A stretch of DNA of 64,000 nucleotides from Sphingobacterium bambusae (GTDB lineage: Bacteria; Bacteroidota; Bacteroidia; Sphingobacteriales; Sphingobacteriaceae). The translations under genes and the position numbers were made by a program. The DNA lies in assembly GCF_033955345.1 (NCBI RefSeq), contig NZ_CP138332.1, forward strand, positions 806,001 through 870,000, in the 5' to 3' direction. Below the pieces are notes generated by a model, which did not search any database, was not told the DNA's origin, and worked only from the letters and a program-made list of their open reading frames with translations. This document shows positions 49,880 through 58,555 of the stretch, piece after piece; the first letter of the stretch is position 1; every line of letters starts with the position of its first letter.

Positions 49880-52138
49880 TTAGTAGCCCGGATTTTGATA
49901 GGCTCGTCGAGCGGCCTCATCCAAAAGTACGGCATTCTCATCGGTTAACATACTGATAAATGACTGCGGAAACGGCTTGAACGTATGGAACGATGTAAAG
50001 GTACCTTTTCCGTTGCCATCCTGCCCATTTCCATTCGTTGGATTATCCGCCGATGGCCAAGCCGCGGAGCGATTGGATGCCAACTGTGCATGATGCAAGA
50101 CCCGCTCCAATTGAATACCCGCATGGTGTATACCTTCGTAGACATTCTGTTCGGTGTTAAATTCACGCGAAAACTCATTATAAATAAAGTGTATGAAGCG
50201 CTTTTCGTTAGAACTGGCTTCCAGCGGATAGTTTTCTGCTTTTGACTTTTCAGAACTGCCATCCCAGTAGCTTGCGTCCACGCGAATGCGGTCGTAAGTG
50301 CCAGCAATGGCCACATACGGATAGCTGCGCTCGTCTGCCTGCAATTGGTCGGCTCCCGGATAAAGGCGAGCGAGTACTTCGGCACGCCTTTCGCCAGACT
50401 TGTATGCTGCACGGCTACGTAGCGTATTAATATCAGCAATGGCACTGGCGTAATCGCCCTTTCTACCATAGGCTTCCGCCCGGAGCAGATACGTTTCGGC
50501 TAATCGGAAAATCGCCACATCACGCGTACCAAAATGGTTGTCTACGGTGCTGCGGTTGGGGTCAACAAACTTTCGCGACGATGGCCTTACCCGCCGACTA
50601 AGGAGTAGTCCGGCATTGGAATTTAAGCGGTCGGCTCCCGTTTTCCGATAGTAGATCTTACCCTCTTGCTTTACCCATCGTGGATAGAGCACGTATGGTT
50701 GAGCTAAAGCCTCCTGTATGTCGATAGCAGTTTCCTTGCTATTTTCCAAAAACACGAGCGCCAAATCTCCGCGCCCAATTTTCCGTTGACCGGCAACAGC
50801 CTGTCTATTGTCCCAAGAGGGTCGTTTGTAGGTAGGCTTAATGAGGCTATTAAAATAACTAGCCTCTGCCGCCTGCCAAGCTAGGGATGCATTTTTGGAA
50901 TCGGTGTAAGCCAAGCCAGGACCATCCGTTTGCGAAGCATTATCGAAGGAAGCACTCTCATACTCCAGCTGAAATGATTTTTCAAAACGGGAATCGTTGA
51001 TCTTATCGGTGAATACATCGTAGCCCCAATCGGAAGGAAGAAAGCTCTGGCCTCTTAACAAGCCATAGCCCCATGTCCAACTCGGGATATTCCAGGCGGC
51101 GTTACGATAGTCTCCGGTAAATGCCGCATTTGTACGCGTTCCATAACGGCCATTGTCCAAATTATTCCCATAAGATGCCTGTAGAATGATCTCCGCATTT
51201 GCCTCATTAGACCAATCGCCCCTTGCGACGGCAAACAGATCCCAATAATCGTCAGCCAACTGTATGCCCGAGCTAATCACTTTGTTTGCGTAAAAAATCG
51301 TAGAATCTAGGTCGGCAGTTCCTTCACCCTTATATAACAGCCCAAGATGAGCATTGCTGCTACTCCGATCTATGCTTCCGTCAGCATTCCTGTAAGAGCT
51401 GAATGGCGCTGCCTGCTGCCGTTGTAGATATAGCTTGGCCAAAAAGTGGGCGGCAGCAGCGTTCGTCAAACGTCCTCGCTGCGTTTGTGAACGATTGGGC
51501 AAATGTTCTTCCGCGTAGCGCAAATCTGTGATAAGCTGGCTATAGATGGTTGCAGAAGTAGACTTAGGCAGATAAAAATTATTGGGTAAGGTATTGTTGC
51601 TCTTAAGCGGGAAAGGCACATCGCCTAGCTGCGTTACCAACAGGTAGTAAGCATAGGCCCGCAAAAAATAGACTTCAGCAAGCCGCTGTGCTGCATAGCT
51701 TTGATCTGTAGCATATTTCCCAGGAGCCCTTTCCAAGATGATTTCGATTGCTTTGTTGCAGTCGTTGATAATGGGATAAGCTCCCAAAAGCTGCTGTTGG
51801 TAATAGCCCATCAGATTGTTGGCATAATCGCCTGCAGCGCCCGATGCCGACCATACGGCAGGGCTAAAGGTGGCCCATGCGTTATCCAGCGGCTCCACAA
51901 TATCATTTCCGGTTTCGAAAAGAAAGGGGCCTTCCATAAAGCCAAACTTCCAACGTAGGATATTGTAATTAGCAACAACCAATTCATCCAAGCCTTTCTC
52001 CGTTTCAAAATAATCTTGGGTGATGGTGGAAACCATCTCTTCTTTCAAAAAATCTTTGCATGACCATGCCGAGAGCGCACTAACGGAAAAAACGACGACC
52101 ACAAACATGCGGTTGGTTATATATTTTTTAGCTTTCAT
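49880..52138 (-). CDS. susD: SusD/RagB-family glycan-binding lipoprotein (large)
   Basis: A 752-aa lipoprotein (signal FSVSALSAWSCKDFLKEE, Cys about 27), clearly longer than the usual 500-650 aa. The SusD start is typical: LKEEMVSTITQDYFETEKGLDELVVANYNILRW. The TPR-like part has RLAEVYFLRAYAYYLLVTQLGDVP and SATIYSQLITDLRYAEEHLP, and the C-terminal helices have VAIFRLAETYLLRAEAYGRKGDY. It caps the SusC channel and binds oligosaccharide at the cell surface. It follows SusC by 21 nt. The extra length suggests inserted loops in the binding face. Confidence 0.92.
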   Translation of the reverse strand: MKAKKYITNRMFVVVVFSVSALSAWSCKDFLKEEMVSTITQDYFETEKGLDELVVANYNILRWKFGFMEGPFLFETGNDIVEPLDNAWATFSPAVWSASGAAGDYANNLMGYYQQQLLGAYPIINDCNKAIEIILERAPGKYATDQSYAAQRLAEVYFLRAYAYYLLVTQLGDVPFPLKSNNTLPNNFYLPKSTSATIYSQLITDLRYAEEHLPNRSQTQRGRLTNAAAAHFLAKLYLQRQQAAPFSSYRNADGSIDRSSSNAHLGLLYKGEGTADLDSTIFYANKVISSGIQLADDYWDLFAVARGDWSNEANAEIILQASYGNNLDNGRYGTRTNAAFTGDYRNAAWNIPSWTWGYGLLRGQSFLPSDWGYDVFTDKINDSRFEKSFQLEYESASFDNASQTDGPGLAYTDSKNASLAWQAAEASYFNSLIKPTYKRPSWDNRQAVAGQRKIGRGDLALVFLENSKETAIDIQEALAQPYVLYPRWVKQEGKIYYRKTGADRLNSNAGLLLSRRVRPSSRKFVDPNRSTVDNHFGTRDVAIFRLAETYLLRAEAYGRKGDYASAIADINTLRSRAAYKSGERRAEVLARLYPGADQLQADERSYPYVAIAGTYDRIRVDASYWDGSSEKSKAENYPLEASSNEKRFIHFIYNEFSREFNTEQNVYEGIHHAGIQLERVLHHAQLASNRSAAWPSADNPTNGNGQDGNGKGTFTSFHTFKPFPQSFISMLTDENAVLLDEAARRAYQNPGY

Positions 52139-52159
52139 GTTATTATCGTTAAATATGTA

Positions 52160-55100
52160 CTATAAACCTATACGTAAACCTACTACAGCGCTACGCAACA
52201 AGATGGTATTGGCCGTTTGTCCCCCGCGCTGTGCCCCCGCCACCGTATCCCATCCATTCACATCCTCAGGGTTGAGCCCGATTTTGACTGCTTCGCCGCC
52301 CCAAATGACGGGGTTCAACACCTGAGCATAAACTTGCAAGCTTCCAACATTTAACCGCTCCAGTAAAGATTGGTTAAAGCGGTAGCCCAACGAAATATAG
52401 CGCAAGGAAATTAAGCTTCCACTCGTATAAGTTCTGGTATAATTGTAATTCGTGAATGTAGCGGTGGTGGGTTGAGGAAATGATGCGTCCGTATTTTCCG
52501 GACTCCAAATATCGTCCTCCGTACGACGTCCATAGGTTTGCAATGCACCGTAATACAAGTTGCCTATACGTGCATGCAGAAAGAAGGAGAAATCCCAATT
52601 TTTGTAGGCAAACGAATTGACGATACCGCCTACCCATTTTGGGCGATTGCTTCCTAAAATAGCTTTATCATTGTCATCAATCGTCCCAAAACCGTTGTCC
52701 AAGAAGGTTACAGTTTCGCCAGAAGCCAAGGTCACGGATCGAGCGCCTTCTGTGCCCAGCGCTACCTCCCGCAGCTCCTGATCCTGAACCTTCACTTGGC
52801 CCGGCAAGGCCGTAATGTTTCCTATCTTGCGGTATAGCTCCATCAGGCGATGATCTTCTGGTGTATCCTGCCATAAGCGATCATAGGCATAGTCGCGAAA
52901 AACAGCAATAGGCTGCCCAATAAACCAACCGTTGGCAACATCGTCAACCGCGCCATCCGACAACGCTACAATCTGCTCTTTGTTCTTGCTCCAAGTCAAC
53001 GTCGTCGACCATGAAAAGTTGTTTCTTTCTAGGTTTCGACTTGTTATGGCAATTTCCAGCCCACGATTGCTCGTTTTTCCAATATTCGAGAGCACACTGT
53101 TGTAACCCAAAACATTCGGAATAGATCGCGACAGCAGTAAATCGTTGGTTTTAGCCTGATACCATTCCAACGATCCGGATATCCGATTATTTAGGAACGA
53201 AAAGTCAATGCCCACATTATGTTGCTGTGTTTTCTCCCATCGAAGGCCGGCATTAGGCATAACAGAAGATTTGTATCCGGGATACTGCGTTTCGTCGAAA
53301 ACATAGGCAGCTCCTCCGATCGCGCCTGTGGTTTGGTAGGGAGATACCGAAGAGTTCCCCGTAACACCCCATCCATACCGCAGCTTGAACTGATTAACCC
53401 AACCCAAATCTTTCACCCATTGCTCTTCTTCTAGTTTCCAACCTACCGCTAAAGAGGGAAAAAAATCAAACTTGTGGCCTTCGGCAAGTACCGAAGCACC
53501 ATCCCAGCGCCCTGTCGCAGTCAAAAGGAATCGGTCTTTAAGTACATAATTGGCGCGAAGCATATACGAAAGCAGCGAAGAACGGCTGTATGAAGTACCA
53601 TAGCTCATGGGCCTACCGAGATCGTTCGCCGATAAATTATACCATAGCGATGTGGGAAAGGTGATCTCTTGCGAACGAATGTTGATTCCGTTAGACTTAT
53701 TTTCCTGTGAGGACTGCAACGCATCAATCTTCAACGCATGGTCCTGCCATTGCTTATCAAAGGTCAGTAAGTTCTCCGCTACCCAAGATAGATTTTTACC
53801 ATGGTTATTGTAACCGATCAATGGCGCGGTTCCTACTGCCGAAAACGGATTTGTATAGTTGGGTCCATAAAATGACCCGTTTTCAGCACCTGAATATTGC
53901 ACGCCAAATTTCAGCTGGTAACGAAGGTAAGGGCTGAAATTGATCTGTGCAAAGGCGTTCGTGAGCACACTGTATCGGGTATATTCGTTTTTGCTATTTT
54001 CAATGTTTAACAGCACATTATGTGCCGAAAGGCCTGTACCATTACTGTTCAATATATTGCCTTGTTCATCATAAGCGGGTGCGTAAGGCATCAGCTGTAA
54101 AGCCTGTCCATAAGAATCCTTACCCCCTGAATTCCCGGAATTATCTGCCATACCATAATTTTGTAGCGAATAGCTGCCAAAGGTAGAAAGGCCTAGTTTA
54201 ATCCATTTACGAGGCGAAACATCGCCTTTCAACGTAACCGAATACCGCTTAAAGTCCTGATCGATCATCGCGCCTTCCTGATCCAACAAGCCAGCGGACA
54301 AATACAGACTGGATTTTTCCGTCCCCGAGGATAGGGCAATACTGTGGTTTTGTGTCTTCGCTATACGGGAGACGAGATCCGTCCAATTTTGATTCAACAG
54401 ATTCGCTGCATTGTAAACCGGCACCTGACTGCTGTATCCATTGGCAATTTCTTCAGGAGTAGCATCCCGCAGGACGATCTTTCCCGCTGCATCCCAAGTA
54501 TAAGCACGTCTAATGGATTCCTGACCATAGCTATCATTTCCACCAAAATTGGAAACATCGAAATCAGGATCAGGAGCCGTTCCGTACTTCCCGGTATACG
54601 TACCCCCATTGATATGCGTCTGCCGCTGCCAATTTAATAGTGCAGCAGCATCCATCCAGTCTGTTGTGGCGTGAAGCTGATCAAAGGAAACCGATCCATC
54701 GTAGCGTACCGAAACCTGCCCCTTCTTGCCTTCCTGTAAAGTAACTAATATAACACCATTGGCACCTCGCGAGCCATAAATAGCGGTTGCCGATGCATCT
54801 TTCAGCACCTCAATGGATGCAATATCTTTGGGGTTAATCATTGCCGCTTCACTTGCAGAAATGGGTATCCCATCCACAACGTACAGCGGTGCATTGGACG
54901 CGTTAATCGAACGATTTCCGCGAATGCTAATAGCGCCCACCCCTCCCGGACGATTATTGGACGTGATATCGATTCCGGGTACCTTGCCTTGCATACCCTG
55001 TACAATGTTAGCAATAGGCCTGTCATTGAGGTCTTCCCCTTTTAATTGTGAAATCGCGCCCGTGACATCGCGTTTTTTTGATGTGCCGTAGCCCACAACG

Positions 55101-55450
55101 ACAACTTCCTCCAGATTTTGATCGATTGGCGTTAATCTGATCTCCACAGGTGAGCGATCGACCGTAATGGTATCCGAAACATAGCCGATATAGCTAACGA
55201 TTAAGCGAAAAGGAAATTTCTGACCTGTTCGAAAGGCAAATCGACCGCGAACATCAGTCTGCACAGTATGCGTCACGGCATCAAGTTGTACCGTAGCGCC
55301 AACGATGGGAATGTTTGCTGTAGCATCCCAGACGGTGCCATTTAGGTCGGCATTAATAATCGGAGAAACTTGACCTTGACCGTAAAGCTTACTTACACAA
55401 AGAAAGACAAAACAAACCAAGACCGATTGTTTCCAATGGTTGTTTTTCAT
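52160..55450 (-). CDS. susC: SusC/RagA-family TonB-dependent glycan importer
   Basis: A 1096-aa outer-membrane transporter. It has a signal peptide (LVCFVFLCVSKLYGQGQ), a carboxypeptidase-regulatory-like domain (LNGTVWDATANIPIVGATVQL), the TonB box EEVVVVGYGTSKKRDVTGAI, and the SusC plug signature SIRGNRSINASNAPLYVVDGIP and VLKDASATAIYGSRGANGVI. The barrel ends in AVVGLRIGL. It is the first gene of a six-gene operon (SusC, SusD, lyase, DUF6250-like, sulfatase, cupin) with gaps of 4-43 nt. No HTCS, AraC or anti-sigma gene lies next to it, so its regulator is elsewhere. Confidence 0.95.
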   Translation of the reverse strand: MKNNHWKQSVLVCFVFLCVSKLYGQGQVSPIINADLNGTVWDATANIPIVGATVQLDAVTHTVQTDVRGRFAFRTGQKFPFRLIVSYIGYVSDTITVDRSPVEIRLTPIDQNLEEVVVVGYGTSKKRDVTGAISQLKGEDLNDRPIANIVQGMQGKVPGIDITSNNRPGGVGAISIRGNRSINASNAPLYVVDGIPISASEAAMINPKDIASIEVLKDASATAIYGSRGANGVILVTLQEGKKGQVSVRYDGSVSFDQLHATTDWMDAAALLNWQRQTHINGGTYTGKYGTAPDPDFDVSNFGGNDSYGQESIRRAYTWDAAGKIVLRDATPEEIANGYSSQVPVYNAANLLNQNWTDLVSRIAKTQNHSIALSSGTEKSSLYLSAGLLDQEGAMIDQDFKRYSVTLKGDVSPRKWIKLGLSTFGSYSLQNYGMADNSGNSGGKDSYGQALQLMPYAPAYDEQGNILNSNGTGLSAHNVLLNIENSKNEYTRYSVLTNAFAQINFSPYLRYQLKFGVQYSGAENGSFYGPNYTNPFSAVGTAPLIGYNNHGKNLSWVAENLLTFDKQWQDHALKIDALQSSQENKSNGINIRSQEITFPTSLWYNLSANDLGRPMSYGTSYSRSSLLSYMLRANYVLKDRFLLTATGRWDGASVLAEGHKFDFFPSLAVGWKLEEEQWVKDLGWVNQFKLRYGWGVTGNSSVSPYQTTGAIGGAAYVFDETQYPGYKSSVMPNAGLRWEKTQQHNVGIDFSFLNNRISGSLEWYQAKTNDLLLSRSIPNVLGYNSVLSNIGKTSNRGLEIAITSRNLERNNFSWSTTLTWSKNKEQIVALSDGAVDDVANGWFIGQPIAVFRDYAYDRLWQDTPEDHRLMELYRKIGNITALPGQVKVQDQELREVALGTEGARSVTLASGETVTFLDNGFGTIDDNDKAILGSNRPKWVGGIVNSFAYKNWDFSFFLHARIGNLYYGALQTYGRRTEDDIWSPENTDASFPQPTTATFTNYNYTRTYTSGSLISLRYISLGYRFNQSLLERLNVGSLQVYAQVLNPVIWGGEAVKIGLNPEDVNGWDTVAGAQRGGQTANTILLRSAVVGLRIGL

Positions 55451-56089
55451 GGGTTAAATAGGGTGTTTAGGTGATTAATCCTAGCCTTACAAAAGGTTTG
55501 GCCAGTATATTGCTCCTATCAACATCTTGATGACACACAGCAATAACCGGAGGCATCAGAAAGATGGATTGCAGAAGCTTCTTAGAAAGTCTCGGTGATT
55601 AGGACAGTAGCGAACACATTCTTGAAGACATCTGTCTACTGATCGTAAAGCGATAAAGGATGGAATTTGAAATTGTTAATGCGCGGTAATACTTGTTCAT
55701 AATATTGTTTTTTTGTGGATACTATCTACTAATCGCTGCCAACGCCAATTGTGTAACGATATGCAAATATAGTACAATATTCAATAAAAACTAGTAAACC
55801 AATAGATTTTATTTCATAATAGATTACAGCCTGGCCATACATATTATAGTCGATAGCGTAGAGGAACATCATGCTCTATCGCTGGGGATTCCGCTACGAG
55901 CAATTTAGCAGAATCAAAAAAAATAATTATTAACCAAAACAACCATATAAAAACCTTTACTACTAAATCGCTATTAAAAACACAAACAGATAACCCAATA
56001 TAATTTAACTTAATTTCTAATCAAATTCTAATCCACATCTTATCTTAAAACCGTATATTTAGAGGTAAATTTGCACGACAAGAAACAAT
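55451..56089. other. Divergent promoter region, SusC operon and a small gene
   Basis: No gene seen. On the minus strand TATATTTG (55771-55764) is a good -7 element, but it would give the SusC operon a leader of about 300 nt. On the plus strand TAAATTTG (56066-56073) is a -7 element only 16 nt before the ATG of the following gene. No clear TTTG -33 partner accompanies either. Confidence 0.4.
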
Positions 56090-56416
56090 ATGCGAAGTAT
56101 TAGTGAAAAACAACATCGTACATTAGTAGATGGATTGCAAAATCTTCAAGAAATGCTGCTGCAAGAAAAACTCGAAGGGACTGACAGCACGCAAGAAATT
56201 GAGGAAAGCATCAGTATGTTACTCAGCACCTATCAAAAATATGAACATCTTCTTGCACAAATGACCGTCATGACCGAGCAGTACAAAAAGATCCATCGAC
56301 ATGTGCGTGCGAAAACATTGGCTCCGGTGCTAAGAGCACTCAAAAAGAAATTAGAAACCGAATCGCCTTGTTATTTTCTGGTTCGAGAAATCTTGTACAA
56401 AACAAAAAATCTGTGA
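56090..56416 (+). CDS. Small helical protein of unknown function
   Basis: A 108-aa protein, almost entirely helical and charged (KQHRTLVDGLQNLQEMLLQE, EIEESISMLLSTYQKYEHLL, YKKIHRHVRAKTLAPVLRAL), likely a coiled coil. It has no signal or membrane segment. No family was recognised. A -7 element lies 16 nt upstream. It stands between the SusC operon and the efflux regulator without clear partnership to either. Confidence 0.5.
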   Translation: MRSISEKQHRTLVDGLQNLQEMLLQEKLEGTDSTQEIEESISMLLSTYQKYEHLLAQMTVMTEQYKKIHRHVRAKTLAPVLRALKKKLETESPCYFLVREILYKTKNL

Positions 56417-56585
56417 GCTCCTTTTTCTTATAGCGCACACCTTTATCAATGCAAACAACCTTTACAGACAAACTAACCCACACTTATCCAAACAAAATCT
56501 CGAATTGCTTCGCTAACTCGATCTAAACTTTTTAAAAGAAAAAGCGATATGACAAATCTATGTCAGTCGATTCCAAATTTAATTC

Positions 56586-56606
56586 TACTTTTGCCTAACG
56601 CTGTTA
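56586..56606 (+). promoter_or_regulatory. tetR promoter with TetR operator copy 1
   Basis: The -7 element TACTTTTG (56586-56593) is followed at once by TAACGCTGTTA (56596-56606), a match to the palindrome TTTAACA-N-TGTTAAA seen before the efflux genes. A repressor here would shut its own promoter. Confidence 0.6.
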
Positions 56607-56627
56607 AATATTTTTATAGCATTAGAA

Positions 56628-57224
56628 ATGGGAAGCAAAGAACGTATACAAAGGCAAAAAGAGAGCAACCGGAGCAACATTCTGGAAGCCGCGCTGAGCA
56701 TCGTCAAAGAAGACGGATGGCAAGCGCTGAGCATGCGGAAAATTGCAGACCAGATTGAATATACCGCCCCCATGATTTACGAATACTTTGTGAACAAGGA
56801 GGCTATCTTGAACGAGCTCGCTAGGCAGGGGCATCTGCTATTGGCTAAGCATGTTCGACAAGCTAAAGCCGAACATACCGAGCTCGACGCACAGCTAGAA
56901 GCCGTGTGGATCAGCTACTGGGATTTTGCTTTTCAGGAACGTGAACTCTACCAACTGATGTTTGGCGTGGGAACGGCCTGTTGCGTGGGCGACAAATTAA
57001 AAGGTGTCGAATCTTTCGGTGACATTATCGCTGGCATCATTAAGGAAATCATGGCCGATAAATCACCATCTGACGAACTGGTTTGTCGAAAGTACTTTAC
57101 GTTTTGGTCGATCATTCACGGCTTGATTTCGATTAATTTGGTTGACAAAGGCAATGGACCAACTACCAATGAGCAAGTTCTCAAAGACGCCATAAACGGC
57201 ATCACACGCTCCTTATACGATTAA
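56628..57224 (+). CDS. TetR-family repressor of the RND efflux operon
   Basis: A 198-aa regulator. The N-terminal helix-turn-helix has RSNILEAALSIVKEDGWQALSMRKIADQIEYTAPMIYEYFVNKEAIL (shown in two overlapping blocks, residues about 14-60), classic for TetR. The C-terminal ligand-binding part has a WISYWDFAFQERELYQLMFG helix, common in TetR C-terminal-33-like members. It lies about 110 nt before the efflux adaptor gene. Its own promoter and the adaptor upstream region share a palindromic motif, so autorepression and efflux repression are likely. Confidence 0.9.
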   Translation: MGSKERIQRQKESNRSNILEAALSIVKEDGWQALSMRKIADQIEYTAPMIYEYFVNKEAILNELARQGHLLLAKHVRQAKAEHTELDAQLEAVWISYWDFAFQERELYQLMFGVGTACCVGDKLKGVESFGDIIAGIIKEIMADKSPSDELVCRKYFTFWSIIHGLISINLVDKGNGPTTNEQVLKDAINGITRSLYD

Positions 57225-57260
57225 TTTTTTTTGCACATAACAAAACATCGTTTTATTACC

Positions 57261-57271
57261 TAACAGTGTTA
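57261..57271. promoter_or_regulatory. TetR operator copy 2, before the efflux operon
   Basis: TAACAGTGTTA, a perfect 5-bp inverted repeat around a central G (57266), followed by AATAA. It lies 67-77 nt before the annotated adaptor start and matches copies 1 and 3. Confidence 0.6.
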
Positions 57272-57337
57272 AATAATCTAATACACTAAATTAAATATTT
57301 ACTCGAGTTTAAACTCCCTTAATTACCCACAAATCAT

Positions 57338-58537
57338 ATGAAAATGCATCCAACATCCAAATTCGTAAACGGCCTTTGGCTTAAATTTAACACTGTTAAA
57401 TTGTTTACACCAGTAAAATCAATCGTGTACCTCCTTCCATTTTTGCTCTACAGTTGCAGCAGTGGCAACAGCCAGACGCCCGCAGCAGCCGTCGCGGTAG
57501 CCGTGCCGGTAATAACGATCGCCGATCGTGGACAAATGCTAGAGACAGAATATCCAGCGGCCATTGAAGGCACGGCCAATATCGAAATACGTCCGCAGGT
57601 GGACGGCATACTGGAGCAGATATTCGTAGACGAAGGCGCTAAAGTAGCTAAAGGACAATTGCTATTCAAGATCGACGGTCGCCCCTATCGGGAACAGCTC
57701 AATCAGGCAAAATCCAATCTGTTGGCCGCCGAGGCAGCCCTTGAAAACGCCGAGTTGGAAGTCGAAAAAAAGACGCGCTTGGTAAACAACAAAGTACTGA
57801 CCGACTTCCAGTTGAAGTCCGCGCTAAGCGCTCGGAATATTGCGAAGTCCAATGTCGAAATAGCCAAATCGGCGGTGGAAACAGCAAAAATAAACCTCGA
57901 CTACACACAGGTACGCGCTGCTTCGCAAGGATATATTGGTCGATTACAGCGTAAACAAGGAAGCCTAGTGGGCCCTGCTGATCAACTGCCGTTGACCACG
58001 CTTTCCGATGTGCACGATCTGCACGTTTATTTCTCGCTAAGTGAGAAAGATTTTGTCAAATTCACCAATGAATCCAAGGGTGACAACATAGAGCAAAAAA
58101 TAGCCCAACTGCCCCCTATCTCTTTGATTTTAGCTGATGAGCGCCTTTATGAACATGAAGGAAAAATTGATATGGTCGATGGGCAGTTTGATAAAAACAC
58201 AGGTGCCATCAGTATCCGCGCTACCTTTCCCAATCCGCAGGGGATTTTGCGAAATGGAAACACCGGTCGCATCCGCTTAGCGAAGACCTATCAGGAGGCC
58301 ATCCTCGTGCCGCAAGCGGCCACGGTAGAAATACAAGATAAGGTCTTTGTATTTGCCGTAGACAAGGACAACACCGTATCGCAACAGTCTTTGGACATCG
58401 TCGGCAAAAACGGAGAAAACTACCTGGTAACGGGCAGCTTGGCTCCCGGATCAAGAATCGTTTCCCGAGGAATGGAACTATTGAAGGATGGGCAGCAGAT
58501 CAGTCCTCAGGATAGTAAATCAAAAAACACAAAATAA
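57338..58537 (+). CDS. RND efflux periplasmic adaptor (membrane fusion protein)
   Basis: A 399-aa lipoprotein adaptor. The lipobox lies at FLLYSCSSGNS. The adaptor core follows: EGTANIEIRPQVDGILEQIF (lipoyl-like half), a coiled-coil hairpin (AAEAALENAELEVEKKTRLV through KSAVETAKINLDYTQVRA), the second lipoyl half (GYIGRLQRKQGSLVG), and the beta-barrel ending GNTGRIRLAKTYQEAILVPQ. It links the RND pump to the outer-membrane channel. The ATG at 57338 places an operator palindrome inside the reading frame; a TTG at 57401 (giving MFTPVKSIVYLLPFLLYSC) would put the operator in the leader and give a more normal signal peptide. Confidence 0.9.
   Translation: MKMHPTSKFVNGLWLKFNTVKLFTPVKSIVYLLPFLLYSCSSGNSQTPAAAVAVAVPVITIADRGQMLETEYPAAIEGTANIEIRPQVDGILEQIFVDEGAKVAKGQLLFKIDGRPYREQLNQAKSNLLAAEAALENAELEVEKKTRLVNNKVLTDFQLKSALSARNIAKSNVEIAKSAVETAKINLDYTQVRAASQGYIGRLQRKQGSLVGPADQLPLTTLSDVHDLHVYFSLSEKDFVKFTNESKGDNIEQKIAQLPPISLILADERLYEHEGKIDMVDGQFDKNTGAISIRATFPNPQGILRNGNTGRIRLAKTYQEAILVPQAATVEIQDKVFVFAVDKDNTVSQQSLDIVGKNGENYLVTGSLAPGSRIVSRGMELLKDGQQISPQDSKSKNTK
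57384..57402. promoter_or_regulatory. TetR operator copy 3, 19-bp perfect palindrome
   Basis: AATTTAACA-C-TGTTAAATT, perfect over 9 bp each side. It lies inside the annotated 5' end of the adaptor gene and directly before the alternative TTG start at 57401. It is the best of three copies of the motif. Confidence 0.65.
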
Positions 58538-58555
58538 CATCAACGCAAAAGAACC

